The translations under genes were made by a program, and so were the position numbers. Shown piece after piece: positions 18,433-27,422 of a stretch of DNA of 64,000 bases (its first letter is position 1; the number at the start of each line of letters is the position of its first letter). Under the pieces are notes generated by a model. The model saw only the letters and a list, made by a program, of their open reading frames with translations, was not told the origin of the DNA and searched no databases. This stretch comes from Caldilineaceae bacterium (GTDB lineage Bacteria > Chloroflexota > Anaerolineae > Caldilineales > Caldilineaceae), in the NCBI GenBank assembly GCA_019637645.1, contig JAHBVH010000022.1, positions 43,337-107,336 on the forward strand, read 5' to 3'.

Positions 18433-18942
18433 CTAGCGAGCAGTGACGCGTAAACGTCCCTGCATTTCTGGATAGTGACCACTGACAGTACAGATCACTA
18501 GATAGTCACCTGGCTCGGGTGCGTTGAAGGTAATGGTTGTTTGGCTATTGCCATAAACCATACCAATCCCATGTAAAATCATATTGCCAGCCTGTCCATC
18601 TTCATAGGGTACGGGGACCACGGCCCCTGGTTTCACCACTGCCCAGTTATGGTTGCGTCGTCCTTGGTTGAAAAACGTCGCAATCACGTCGGCGCCAGAG
18701 GGAACGGTCCAAGTCGGTGGTTGATTCAGATTTGTATTGGAATCCCCATAATAGTTGTCGTGCATGGTTACATCGAGCGTGGCAACATTGGCTAGTAGCG
18801 CGGCCCGATCGACGGTTGGTGTAGGCGGCTCATCACGGCCCAGACAACTGACACAGCCCAACAACAAAAGCAAAATAAGCCAGCGCCATTGCTGCCCAGC
18901 GAAATGGCGGATCGGTTGAGCGAACGGCCTATCCATTAGCAC
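18433..18942 (-). CDS. Cupredoxin (type 1 blue copper) lipoprotein
   Basis: 169 residues if read from GTG 18942, which has AGGAAG exactly eight bases upstream. ATG 18936 is the alternative. A hydrophobic segment ends in a lipobox-like LLGCVSC. The plastocyanin-type domain follows, with copper ligands visible as His in RRNHNWAVV and as Cys, His and Met in VICTVSGHYPEMQG. A preceding ASN-rich strand (MHDNYYGDSNTN) resembles sulfocyanin/plastocyanin-like bacterial proteins. A TATAAT-like -10 lies at 19113-19118 on this strand, upstream of a tandem repeat, with a poor -35. It is first in a probable operon with the di-heme peroxidase-like gene, suggesting a redox pair at the membrane surface. Confidence 0.9.
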   Translation of the reverse strand: MLMDRPFAQPIRHFAGQQWRWLILLLLLGCVSCLGRDEPPTPTVDRAALLANVATLDVTMHDNYYGDSNTNLNQPPTWTVPSGADVIATFFNQGRRNHNWAVVKPGAVVPVPYEDGQAGNMILHGIGMVYGNSQTTITFNAPEPGDYLVICTVSGHYPEMQGRLRVTAR

Positions 18943-19010
18943 AAAGTAAACTTCCTTTGTTATCTTTTGAACAAATTGGTTATCACCGTAAAGGGCCCCC
19001 GCCATCGTCT

Positions 19011-19070
19011 GTGTCGATATTCATATCGATATTCATATCGATGTTCATGTCGATCTCCATGTCGATCTTG
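19011..19070. repeat. 12-bp tandem repeat, five copies
   Basis: Five 12-base units of the type ATATCGATATTC (first GTGTCGATATTC, last ATGTCGATCTTG) run head to tail between the putative promoter and start of the cupredoxin gene. Read on the minus strand the period is four codons and a small frame (about 19055-18978) encodes repeated Met-Asn-Ile-Asp. It lacks a ribosome site, so I treat it as non-coding leader sequence. Confidence 0.85.
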
Positions 19071-19175
19071 GCGTGATTGGGTAGATTAATCCTATCGGTA
19101 AAATACGGGATTATTATACTAGAAAAGTGAGCATTTAAGTTATAACAAATTGTTTACAAAATCATCGCATATCCA

Positions 19176-19206
19176 GACCTGACAGGTTTGGAAAACCTGT
19201 CAGGTC
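19176..19206. repeat. Dispersed palindromic repeat
   Basis: GACCTGACAGGTTT and AAACCTGTCAGGTC arms separated by about three bases. The right flank CTGGTCACGCCAA is shared with other copies. Intergenic. Confidence 0.85.
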
Positions 19207-19381
19207 GCTGGTCACGCCAAGCGCAAGCAATCAGCAGCACCAACTAGCAAGCGACTTGTAAGCAGAACGCTACATTTATCAAGCTATTTCTGCTTTATAC
19301 TATGAGGAGCGCCCTGTACCCTCCAGTGGCGTTCGGCAAAGGAAAAGACACGGCAGCGCTACCCAGGCCGGAAAATTTAGG

Positions 19382-19459
19382 TAGGAGTTACGCAATTGGA
19401 CCAGACCTGACAGGTTGTCCAAACCTGTCAGGTCTCTACAGCCAACCACGTAACTCCTA
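19382..19459. repeat. Dispersed palindromic repeat, full 78-bp form
   Basis: Inner hairpin at 19403-19435 (AGACCTGACAGGTT / AACCTGTCAGGTCT). An outer inverted repeat surrounds it: TAGGAGTTACGCAATTGG (19382-19399) against CCAACCACGTAACTCCTA (19442-19459). The nested structure matches the copy at 51702-51784, so it defines the complete element. Confidence 0.88.
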
Positions 19460-19530
19460 TTTAGTCATCTACTGTGACATAAGCACGACGCTGAACGTTT
19501 AGATAGAGTGAGGATGAATAAGTAGGACAC

Positions 19531-22500
19531 ATGCGTTATCTGACGAAACCTCGGATCTTTATTTTTTCCATTGCGGCCATTGCATTGGTGGGCGTTGGCC
19601 TTTGGGTGCTGCCATGGCTACTGAATGCCATCCTGTCACCGGCCCTACCCGACCGAACGCAAGCTTCGACAGCCGCGATTATCACGCAGCGCGGTAAAGT
19701 ACGGATTGGGGTACGCAACGATGTGAAACCCTTTGGCTATCTAGATAGTAATGGACAGCTGAATGGGTTTGATATTGATCTAGCGCGTGAGATAGCCTAC
19801 CGTTGGTTCCAGCGCGACGATGCCGTGGAGTTGGTGGTCGTTTCGGCGGCGGATCGGATCCCGCGCTTGGCCGAGGGCGATGTGGATCTCCTCATTGCCG
19901 CCATGCCGCACAAGCGCGAACGGGACGCGCTCATCGATTTTAGCGAACCTTATTTTGTCGATGGGCAAACGTTGCTTGTCCGCGCCGATAGCGCGCTGAA
20001 TCACTTGTCCGATCTACACAACAAAACCGTGGCAGCGATCCAAGAAGCACCCACCATCGCCACACTGCAACAGCTCGCCGAAGCAGCGCAGATAACCCTT
20101 AAGCTTGTCACCTTTCCCGCCTATCCCGAGGCCCTTATCGCCCTCCAGAGTGGGCAGATTGATGCACTGACGGGTGATGCCGTTACCTTGAGCCAATTTG
20201 TCGAAACGATGCCCACCCTGCGCCTACTTGCGCAGCGCCTGACCCAAGAATCCTATGGGATTGGCCTGCCCCAAGGGGATTCGCCACTGCGTGCCTTGGT
20301 CAATTTTACCCTGCAAGATATGAAAATCGATGGCACCTATGATCGCCTCTATCGCTTTTGGTTTCCGGCCGACGAGCCGTTGGCCATCGACGTTGCGCCT
20401 GGCGGGTGGAGCTACCGAACCATTGCACAGCTGCCGACAGACCCTGTGCAACCCAAACCCACGCGCCTCGAGAGCGTTCTTCAGCGGAAGCGGCTGATTG
20501 TGGCGGTGCATACCGATTTTTGGCCCTTTAGCACTGTGGATAACACGGGCCAGCGCGTTGGCTTTGACATAGATTTAGTCCGTGAATTTGCCCGCCGTTG
20601 GCTAGGTGATGCGAATGCCATTGAGTTTGTTGTCGATGAACCGACCGCGCAGATCCAACAACTCGCCAATGGCGAAGTCGATCTGATTGCGGCGGCCTTG
20701 GTCGAACAGCGGGAGTGGGCTACCTTGATCGATTTCAGCCAAATCTATCTTGGCCTCCCGGTTGTCTCTTTGCCCTTGGCGATTGGTGTCCCCCAACAAG
20801 ATCCTAATTTTCGCGAGTTGGTCAATGTCACGCTCCAAGAAATGAAAGCCGATGGAAGCTACGACGCTATCTTTCACCGGTGGTTTGGGGCTGAGACAGC
20901 AGCTTACAATTTGACGATTGTCCCGGGGGATGCTAGCTATCTCTTGGCATCACTCCAGAATACAGCTTTGTTACCCCGCGTCAAAGCGGCTAAGGAATCG
21001 GCCATTGCCCGCATTCGCCAGCGTAATCAGATCATGCGGGTGGGGGTAGCCACCAGTGCGCCCCCCTTTGGCTATCAGGCCACCGATGGCAGCCTCACCG
21101 GGTTCGACGTTGAGCTTGCCCGTGCCTTGGCCCAAGAGTGGTCCGTACAGCTCGAATTGGTGCCCGTCTCGGCCAACGACCGCGTGGCCAAGCTCCTGAG
21201 TGGCGAAGTGGATCTAGTTGCAGCGGGCATGTTGCGCAATAAAGCCGACGAAGCCGCGATCGATTTCAGCCAGACTTATTTTGTAGGCGGAGCAACGCTC
21301 TTGGTAAGGAGCGAAGCCAATGTTCAAGGGATTGCCGATCTCCAAAATCGTGCGGTGGCCATCCTAGAAACCAATGGGATCAGCGAACAGTTGCAAGCCC
21401 TCGCCGAAGCCAATGGTGTCACCCTCCAACTGGCAACCTTTGCCACCTTAGATGACGCTTTGGCCGCGCTAAGCGCCGATAAGGTGGCGGGTGTCTTAGG
21501 TGATCCGCTGCGCTTTAGCGCTGTCGCTGGCGCCCAATTCACCCGCTTGACGACGCTGCTGCCCCCTTCGCCCTATGGGCTGGGACTACCGGCTGGCGAT
21601 TCCTATTTTCATGCCTTGGTCAATAGCACCCTCCAAAAACTCAAGCGGAATGGCGTCTATGACCAACTCTACCACAAATGGTTTGGCGCTGACGCCACGC
21701 CCTATGCGCTTGAAATAAGTCCTGGTACGTGGCCCTATCGCTTTCAGGAATCGCCCACTACGCTCGATCTACCGGTACGCTCTAAAGTCGAAGAGATTCA
21801 GACGCGCCGCAAAATGCTGGCGGGAGTGCTCTATGACTATCAACCCTTTGGTTTCTTAGAGAACAATACCCAGGTCAATGGCTTTGATATTGACCTGGTG
21901 CGCGAATTCGCTACCCGTTGGCTAGGCGACGCGGCGGCGGTGGAGTTTGTCCCCGTCACCTTTGCCGATAGCGCGCAGAAGTTAGCCGCCGGGGAAATTG
22001 ATCTGGTAGCGGCGGCCTTGCCGCAACGACAAGAGCAGGAAGAAAGCATTGACTACAGCCAACGCTACTATCGTGGGGAAGATGCTCTCTTGGTGCAGAC
22101 AGCCGCCCAAATAACCACAATGGCAGCGTTACATGAACGGGTCGTCGCGGTCATTCAAGGTTCACCGGTCGTTGCCAATTTGCAAACGTTGGCCAATCAA
22201 CAAAATCTCAGGATTAGTATTCTGCCCTTTCAAGAGCTGACGCCAGCCTTTGAAGCGCTCAAAGCAGGCCAGGTGGATGCTGTAGCAGCGAACCGCGTGG
22301 TGCTGGAGCGCCTTGCGGCGCAAGAGCCAACGGTTGCGGTGTTGGCAGGGCTCTTTGCCAGTGAGCCCTATGGCTTAGGGCTGCCCAACGATGATGGTCG
22401 CTTTCAGGATCTCGTCAATTTCACCCTGCAAGAAATGGCTGCCGATGGCACCTACGCGCGGATCTATCGCAAGTGGTTTGCCGAACGCGCCATGCCCGCC

Positions 22501-23241
22501 ATTGAGTTGTGGTCAGGCACTAGCTACTTGGGCCTAGACATGGTGCCGATGGTTCGCATTCCCGCGGGTGAGTTTCTGCGGGGCTATGGTGGCGGCTTTC
22601 CCGATGAACGCTTTGAACAGACGCTCGCCATGGATGAGTTCTATCTGGATCGCTATGAGGTGACGAATCGTCAATATGCGGCTTGTGTGCAAGCCGGACG
22701 TTGTGCGCTGCCCCGGCTACCACGCTCAGTCAATTTTGCCAACTACTATGCCTCGTCAGAGTATGGCAACTATCCGGTCATTTGGGTCACCTGGGGCGAT
22801 GCGGTCGATTATTGTGCTTTCCGCGGAAAGCGGCTCCCCACCGAGGCCGAATGGGAAAAAGCGGCGCGCGGCAGCCTAGGGAGTCTTTACCCCTGGGGGG
22901 ATCGTGAGCCAACCACCGAAGCTAATTTCAACTATGCGGCCCCCGATGTCGCGCCCGTGGGTGCCTTTGGCGGCGATATCAGCAGCTATGGGGTCTATGA
23001 TTTGGCGGGCAACGTGCGTGAATGGGTCGCCGATTGGTACCAATGGGATTATTATCTAGCCGCACCAACCACCAATCCACCAGGGCCAGCCATTGGCGTT
23101 ACCAAAGTCTTGCGCGGCGGCAGTTGGAATGATATTGCGGTCTACCTGCGCAGTACATCTCGCAAAAATTTCCTACCCGAAAGCTTCGATTCTAACTTAG
23201 GCTTTCGGTGTGCCAGTTCTACCTTCCCGCCATCGCCGTGA
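19531..23241 (+). CDS. Four tandem SBP_bac_3-like domains fused to a SUMF1/FGE-type domain
   Basis: 1236 residues. An N-terminal hydrophobic segment (about 8-36) is a signal or anchor. Four amino-acid-binding-protein-like units begin near residue 53 (GKVRIGVRNDVKPFGYL), 319 (RLIVAVHTDFWPFSTV), 497 (IMRVGVATSAPPFGY) and 760 (MLAGVLYDYQPFGFL). Each has GFDIDL and ends near GTYDRLYRFWF-type motifs. Unit 2 lacks most of the second lobe (about 135 residues instead of about 230). Residues ~1003-1233 are a formylglycine-generating-enzyme-like fold (MVRIPAGEFLRG, RLPTEAEWEKAARG, YDLAGNVREWVADW, KVLRGGSWND, NLGFRCAS). The cysteine pair used by true FGEs is not present where expected. No transporter partners are adjacent. 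An envelope receptor or scaffold is my inference. Confidence 0.88.
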   Translation: MRYLTKPRIFIFSIAAIALVGVGLWVLPWLLNAILSPALPDRTQASTAAIITQRGKVRIGVRNDVKPFGYLDSNGQLNGFDIDLAREIAYRWFQRDDAVELVVVSAADRIPRLAEGDVDLLIAAMPHKRERDALIDFSEPYFVDGQTLLVRADSALNHLSDLHNKTVAAIQEAPTIATLQQLAEAAQITLKLVTFPAYPEALIALQSGQIDALTGDAVTLSQFVETMPTLRLLAQRLTQESYGIGLPQGDSPLRALVNFTLQDMKIDGTYDRLYRFWFPADEPLAIDVAPGGWSYRTIAQLPTDPVQPKPTRLESVLQRKRLIVAVHTDFWPFSTVDNTGQRVGFDIDLVREFARRWLGDANAIEFVVDEPTAQIQQLANGEVDLIAAALVEQREWATLIDFSQIYLGLPVVSLPLAIGVPQQDPNFRELVNVTLQEMKADGSYDAIFHRWFGAETAAYNLTIVPGDASYLLASLQNTALLPRVKAAKESAIARIRQRNQIMRVGVATSAPPFGYQATDGSLTGFDVELARALAQEWSVQLELVPVSANDRVAKLLSGEVDLVAAGMLRNKADEAAIDFSQTYFVGGATLLVRSEANVQGIADLQNRAVAILETNGISEQLQALAEANGVTLQLATFATLDDALAALSADKVAGVLGDPLRFSAVAGAQFTRLTTLLPPSPYGLGLPAGDSYFHALVNSTLQKLKRNGVYDQLYHKWFGADATPYALEISPGTWPYRFQESPTTLDLPVRSKVEEIQTRRKMLAGVLYDYQPFGFLENNTQVNGFDIDLVREFATRWLGDAAAVEFVPVTFADSAQKLAAGEIDLVAAALPQRQEQEESIDYSQRYYRGEDALLVQTAAQITTMAALHERVVAVIQGSPVVANLQTLANQQNLRISILPFQELTPAFEALKAGQVDAVAANRVVLERLAAQEPTVAVLAGLFASEPYGLGLPNDDGRFQDLVNFTLQEMAADGTYARIYRKWFAERAMPAIELWSGTSYLGLDMVPMVRIPAGEFLRGYGGGFPDERFEQTLAMDEFYLDRYEVTNRQYAACVQAGRCALPRLPRSVNFANYYASSEYGNYPVIWVTWGDAVDYCAFRGKRLPTEAEWEKAARGSLGSLYPWGDREPTTEANFNYAAPDVAPVGAFGGDISSYGVYDLAGNVREWVADWYQWDYYLAAPTTNPPGPAIGVTKVLRGGSWNDIAVYLRSTSRKNFLPESFDSNLGFRCASSTFPPSP

Positions 23242-23376
23242 TATAGTTATGGGAAGAGGTATGCGAGCCATGGAAAAGCGCTGAGTTTTTCAAACTTGGC
23301 AGCCCGATGGCCGACCGAGCAACGATTGACCGAGCGGACCGATTTCCCAAGACTGCAAGCAACCAAGAGGAGCAAC

Positions 23377-24396
23377 ATGGCAACCAAAGTACGCTGGGGA
23401 CTGCTCTCCACAGCCAATATCAACAAAGCACTCATCGCCCCTTTGCAACGGGCCGAGCGCAGCGAATTGGTGGCCGTCGCGAGCCGCGATGCCGCCAAAG
23501 CAAACGCCTATGCCAAGGAACATGGCCTTGCCAAAGCCTATGGCAGCTACGAAGCCTTATTGGCCGATCCCGAGATTGATGTCATCTATAATCCTCTCCC
23601 CAACTTATTGCACCGCGAGTGGACCGTCAAGGCTGCTGAGGCTGGCAAACATGTCCTCTGTGAAAAACCGCTGGTGACGACCTTGGCCGATTTTGACGCA
23701 GTACAGGCCGCGGCAGAGCGCAATGGGGTGACGATCTTTGAAGCGTTTATGTATCTGCACCATCCCCAAACCCAGACGCTATTGAGCTTGGTCAAAGCAG
23801 GCAAGGTGGGTGCCGTACAGCAGATCAACAGCTGGTTTCACTTTTATCTCCCCCCCGAACGTGCAACCAATATTCGTCTCAATGCCCAACTCCATGGTGG
23901 CTCGCTCTGGGATGTTGGTGTCTATCCCAATAGCGCAGCGCTCGCCGTGGCCCATGCTGCCGGTGCGGGTGAAGCGCCCCACACCGTTTGGGCCAGCCAA
24001 ATTGTGGGGGAATCGGGTGTCGATGTTGCCATGCGCGCCCAGTTGCACTTTGCCAACGGCGTGGTTGCGCAGATTTCGTCGGGGTTTCGTACGCCCTTCC
24101 GCGAAGCGCTCCACATTGTTGGCGATCAAGGCGCGCTTGCGGTGGCAGAACCATGGAAACCCGGGCTACAAGGCCATGACAGCCGCGTTACCTTCACCGC
24201 GAGCCAGGGTGAAACCGAGACCATTGTCACACCAGCGGCTGACCCCTATTTGTGTGAAGTAGAAGCCATGGAAGCCTGTCTGCTTGATGGGGCTGCGCCG
24301 GTACTCCCCCTAGAACGAAGTCGCCACTTTCTACGTAGTGTATTGGCGATCTATGCATCAGCAGCGACGGGAAAGCCTGTGCAGCTAGTCGAGTAA
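23377..24396 (+). CDS. Gfo/Idh/MocA family NAD(P)-dependent oxidoreductase
   Basis: 339 residues from ATG 23377, preceded by AGAGGAG seven bases upstream; a longer frame from 23296 lacks such a site. The N-terminus is a Rossmann fold (KVRWGLLSTANINKALIAPL). A catalytic-lobe signature follows with NLLHREWTVKAAEAGKHVLCEKP at about 78-98, where the Lys of EKP is the family's catalytic residue. The C-terminal oxidoreductase domain (GGSLWDVGVYP, IVGDQGAL) is complete. Likely acts on a sugar or inositol derivative; substrate cannot be told. It stands alone before a palindromic repeat. Confidence 0.92.
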   Translation: MATKVRWGLLSTANINKALIAPLQRAERSELVAVASRDAAKANAYAKEHGLAKAYGSYEALLADPEIDVIYNPLPNLLHREWTVKAAEAGKHVLCEKPLVTTLADFDAVQAAAERNGVTIFEAFMYLHHPQTQTLLSLVKAGKVGAVQQINSWFHFYLPPERATNIRLNAQLHGGSLWDVGVYPNSAALAVAHAAGAGEAPHTVWASQIVGESGVDVAMRAQLHFANGVVAQISSGFRTPFREALHIVGDQGALAVAEPWKPGLQGHDSRVTFTASQGETETIVTPAADPYLCEVEAMEACLLDGAAPVLPLERSRHFLRSVLAIYASAATGKPVQLVE

Positions 24397-24420
24397 AGAC
24401 GGCTTTAGAACTTACGCAAC

Positions 24421-24459
24421 GCTAGACTTGACAGGTTTTGAAAACCTGTCAAGTCTAGC
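24421..24459. repeat. Dispersed palindromic repeat, perfect 19-bp arms
   Basis: GCTAGACTTGACAGGTTTT and AAAACCTGTCAAGTCTAGC flank a single central G. ACTTACGCAACG on its left echoes the outer repeat of the family. It lies 22 bp before the next gene and 25 bp after the oxidoreductase stop, and may serve as a terminator. Confidence 0.88.
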
Positions 24460-24480
24460 CGCAGCGATAGGCTAGGTGTT

Positions 24481-24927
24481 ATGTCGATTTCACCCATCAT
24501 TGATGAACACTATCGGCTCCACCCAGCTGACCTAGGCCGGAGGAGCGTGCAAGTGACGATCCAAAATGTCTCGTGGCAAGGGGTGGAACAACTGCGCCCC
24601 TTGCTGCACTTGCGCGAGTTTCCCCAAAAACGGCTACCCCTGAATAGCGCGCAAGTACAGCGTTTGGTAGAGATTGTGGGCAGTTCGTTAGCCCAGGATT
24701 GGATCGGCCATACGATTCTGCTCTTGGCCGAACGCGAAGAGGGTGATCTGGTGATTACGCTTCAGCCTTTCATGGCAACACCCGGAGCAACGGCACCAAC
24801 ACGACTACGCCCACAACGGGGTAACACCAACCAGACAGCCTTGCTGGTCCTCCTCTTGGCGTTACTCTTTGGCTTGGTCTTCTTGCTCGACCGCGTTGAG
24901 TCGCTGTGGACGCTGTTTGGAAGATAG
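24481..24927 (+). CDS. Hypothetical tail-anchored membrane protein
   Basis: 148 residues, not recognised. A soluble N-terminal ~115 residues (HYRLHPADLGRRSVQVTIQN, LREFPQKRLPLNSAQVQRL) precede a single hydrophobic helix near the C-terminus (about 118-138). An AGGTG ribosome site lies upstream of ATG 24481. The neighbours are an oxidoreductase and another small membrane protein, giving no clear functional hint. Confidence 0.65.
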   Translation: MSISPIIDEHYRLHPADLGRRSVQVTIQNVSWQGVEQLRPLLHLREFPQKRLPLNSAQVQRLVEIVGSSLAQDWIGHTILLLAEREEGDLVITLQPFMATPGATAPTRLRPQRGNTNQTALLVLLLALLFGLVFLLDRVESLWTLFGR

Positions 24928-25197
24928 AAGACGGATTGGCCGCATTGGACCGATAAGCCGAAGATGATCTGCAAAAATCCGGGAAATCTGCGTTCTCTCT
25001 TTATACTATGGATGTAGATTGACGTGTGTACGATTGAGTGCGACAATAGCGCGGTCTGGCTTTGATAACAAAGTTCACGCAGGAAGCGCTTGCACAGAAA
25101 CAAAACACAGATAAAAGATATGGATAGAAAGGTGGACTTTGGCGACGCAGGAAACGCCCAAGCGCCAACATCAATCATGGTAGGAGTAAGAAGTAGC

Positions 25198-25593
25198 ATG
25201 AAACGAGTCCGCAGAGGGGAATTTGACCCTAGCTTTAGTAATGCCTCCCTGGAGGAGATGGCGGCGCGTGTCGAAGCGCAGGGCCGCCAAACCGACCAAC
25301 GCAATCGCCGGTTGCTGTGGGGCTTTTTTCTTGCCCTGGGCCTGCTTATTGCCATTGGCGTCAATGTCTATGACCACTGGCTGACCGCGACTTTTCAGGC
25401 CCTAGGGACGCTGTTCACAGCGATTTGGCATTGGCAATGGTGGCATGCTGCCGCCATCTTTCTGGAATACAAACTTTCCTTCTTTCTCTTAGGTCTCATT
25501 GCTGGCGTCATCATTGCGTTCATCGTTGCCTTCCAAATCATTGAAACCTTATTTGATCTCATTTGGGATACGTTCACCTCGTTTTTCAATTAA
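25198..25593 (+). CDS. Small hypothetical integral membrane protein
   Basis: 131 residues from ATG 25198, chosen for the TAGGAG site upstream; longer in-frame starts from 25090 give a low-complexity leader. The N-terminal 40 residues are charged with a possible coiled coil ([20 protein letters not shown]). They are followed by one helix (about 42-60) and a long hydrophobic hairpin (about 92-120). Family unknown. Confidence 0.65.
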   Translation: MKRVRRGEFDPSFSNASLEEMAARVEAQGRQTDQRNRRLLWGFFLALGLLIAIGVNVYDHWLTATFQALGTLFTAIWHWQWWHAAAIFLEYKLSFFLLGLIAGVIIAFIVAFQIIETLFDLIWDTFTSFFN

Positions 25594-25693
25594 CCGGCGC
25601 GACCGACTTGGCAACAGGCTTACCGACCAACTCACCGGGATGACGTATGATAGGCTATCATTTTGCAGCTTTGGCGTGGCAAAGGTGCAATGG

Positions 25694-26827
25694 ATGGCCG
25701 CGTTACGCCCAAAGAAGGAGTTTGTTATTTCTACGCCAACCAATACTTCCATCGCTATCGATGCGCCCAAGCGTACTTTTGAACTTGGGCTCTATTCGTT
25801 TGTCGAATTAACCCCCGATCCCACTAGTGGTCAGCTGATTAGTCCGGCCCAGCGCTTGAGCGATCTTCTCGAAACCATTGAATTGGCCGAGCAAGTTGGG
25901 CTCGATGTCTTTGCCATTGGCGAACATCATCGGCCAGAATATCTTGCCTCAACCCCAGCGGTCATTTTGGCCGCCGCGGCAGCCCGCACCAACAAGATTC
26001 GGCTAAGCAGCGCGGTCACCGTGCTCAGTTCGGATGATCCAGTGCGAGTCTTCCAGAACTTTGCCACGCTGGATCTGCTTTCCCATGGCCGAGCCGAAAT
26101 TATGGCAGGGCGCGGTTCCTTTATCGAGTCGTTCCCACTCTTTGGCTATGATCTGCAAGATTACAATGAATTATTTGCGGAGAAATTAGAGCTGCTCTTG
26201 GCGATTCGGGAACGGGAGCAGGTGCATTGGTCGGGAAAACATCGCCCATCCCTGACCGGCCAGGGGGTGTATCCACGGCCCTACCAGGAAAAACTGCCCG
26301 TTTGGGTTGCCGTTGGTGGCACGCCGCAATCGGTAGTACGGGCAGCAACCTTGGGGCTACCCTTGGCCTTGGCGATTATTGGGGGGCTGCCAGAACAATT
26401 TGCCCCCTTGGCCGAACTCTATTGGGAAGCGGCCCGCCAAGCAGGGCAGAAGTTAGATGAGCTAGCCTTTAGCTTGAATATCCACGGCTTTATTGCCGAT
26501 GATTCACGCCAGGCCGCCGATGATTTCTTTCCCACCTATGCCCAGGCGATGAGCAAAATTGGGCGAGAGCGCGGGTGGTCGGGCATCAGTCGGCAACAAT
26601 TTGATGCAACGCTGGGGCTGCGTGGGGCGAACTTGATTGGCAATCCCGAACAGGTTGCCGAAAAAATTCTCTTTCAGCACAACATTTTCCATCACCAGCG
26701 GCTACTGGTCCAACTAAGCCTGGGCAGTATCCCGCACAGCAAAATGATGCGGGCGATTGAATTGCTCGGTACCCAAGTCGCGCCACTCGTGCGCCGTGAG
26801 ATCGAGCAGCGGAATGCCGCGAGCTGA
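25694..26827 (+). CDS. LLM-class flavin-dependent oxidoreductase (luciferase-like monooxygenase)
   Basis: 377 residues from ATG 25694, with AAGGTG upstream; the frame is open further upstream but overlaps the previous gene. Bacterial-luciferase-like fold: [15 protein letters not shown] near the N-terminus, [19 protein letters not shown] (about 70-90), [41 protein letters not shown] and a late [16 protein letters not shown]. It would use FMNH2 or F420 with an aldehyde, alkane or other small substrate. The cofactor is not decidable by eye. Confidence 0.9.
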   Translation: MAALRPKKEFVISTPTNTSIAIDAPKRTFELGLYSFVELTPDPTSGQLISPAQRLSDLLETIELAEQVGLDVFAIGEHHRPEYLASTPAVILAAAAARTNKIRLSSAVTVLSSDDPVRVFQNFATLDLLSHGRAEIMAGRGSFIESFPLFGYDLQDYNELFAEKLELLLAIREREQVHWSGKHRPSLTGQGVYPRPYQEKLPVWVAVGGTPQSVVRAATLGLPLALAIIGGLPEQFAPLAELYWEAARQAGQKLDELAFSLNIHGFIADDSRQAADDFFPTYAQAMSKIGRERGWSGISRQQFDATLGLRGANLIGNPEQVAEKILFQHNIFHHQRLLVQLSLGSIPHSKMMRAIELLGTQVAPLVRREIEQRNAAS

Positions 26828-26854
26828 ATCCACAGTGGATTCGGCGAGCAATAA

Positions 26855-26888
26855 AGACCTGACAGGTGTTGAAAAACCTGTCAGGTCT
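26855..26888. repeat. Dispersed palindromic repeat
   Basis: AGACCTGACAGGT and ACCTGTCAGGTCT arms around an 8-base centre. It lies between the convergent ends of the monooxygenase gene and the GDYXXLXY gene, a typical place for a bidirectional terminator. Confidence 0.85.
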
Positions 26889-26912
26889 AGGAAAACACCA
26901 CAGCGAATCACA

Positions 26913-27413
26913 TTAGGGTTGCCGAGCCGCCTTCCCTAATGGCGCCAAGTCCTCGCCCCGTAAACCAACGAGAATGCTTGTACCGGTATCATCGACCCGC
27001 AGTTCCCCATATTGGGCATCCACATAATCCTCAGCCGTGCCTTCTTGGAAAAAGAAGGAGCTTGCGCCCAGGTCCATTTGCCAGTCATGTTTATAATAAT
27101 TGAGCAGGCGTTCATCAGCCGCAAGCGGCGTGCCGTCGTCCACGCGAACCAATGTGGCAACGCCGTTGGCGGCGACCTTGATCACCAGCTTGCCACGTGC
27201 TGGGAGTTCGACACTTTCTAACTCCGCCGCGATCTGATAGCGCAGATCCATATAGTCACCTTGGATCAAGGAGCGGGGATCAACCGGGGCCAGTTCTAGA
27301 AAGATGGGTTGTCCGGTCCGAATCAGCTCTTCTTTGCCATAGATCGCATAGTTGACAAAGACAAGCAGCGCAATCGTGGCAAGCCACAGGATAGCTAAAC
27401 GTACTTTCGTCAT
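26913..27413 (-). CDS. GDYXXLXY domain-containing protein
   Basis: 166 residues from ATG 27413, preceded by TAGGAG; a GTG one codon earlier is the alternative. One N-terminal transmembrane helix (about 8-25) is followed by an extracytoplasmic domain containing the eponymous GDYMDLRY at about 54-61. It is the last gene of a three-gene minus-strand operon after DUF2157 and DUF4401 proteins, a widespread combination. Function of the family is not established. Confidence 0.92.
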   Translation of the reverse strand: MTKVRLAILWLATIALLVFVNYAIYGKEELIRTGQPIFLELAPVDPRSLIQGDYMDLRYQIAAELESVELPARGKLVIKVAANGVATLVRVDDGTPLAADERLLNYYKHDWQMDLGASSFFFQEGTAEDYVDAQYGELRVDDTGTSILVGLRGEDLAPLGKAARQP

Positions 27414-27422
27414 CACGTTCTC

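Larger units (their letters stand above)
19006..19530. other. Divergent intergenic region with repeats
   Basis: 525 bp lie between the cupredoxin and the tetra-SBP/SUMF1 gene. It contains a 12-bp tandem repeat (19011-19070), an AT-rich promoter-like stretch (about 19085-19160), two dispersed palindromic repeats (19176-19206 and 19382-19459) and no supported protein gene. Confidence 0.6.

Noticed and set aside
19302..19502. A 66-residue frame in the intergenic region before the tetra-SBP gene
   Set aside because: Contains the palindromic repeat itself and lacks a ribosome site.
23296..23376. Upstream extension of the Gfo/Idh/MocA gene
   Set aside because: The internal ATG at 23377 has a clear Shine-Dalgarno and starts the Rossmann fold.
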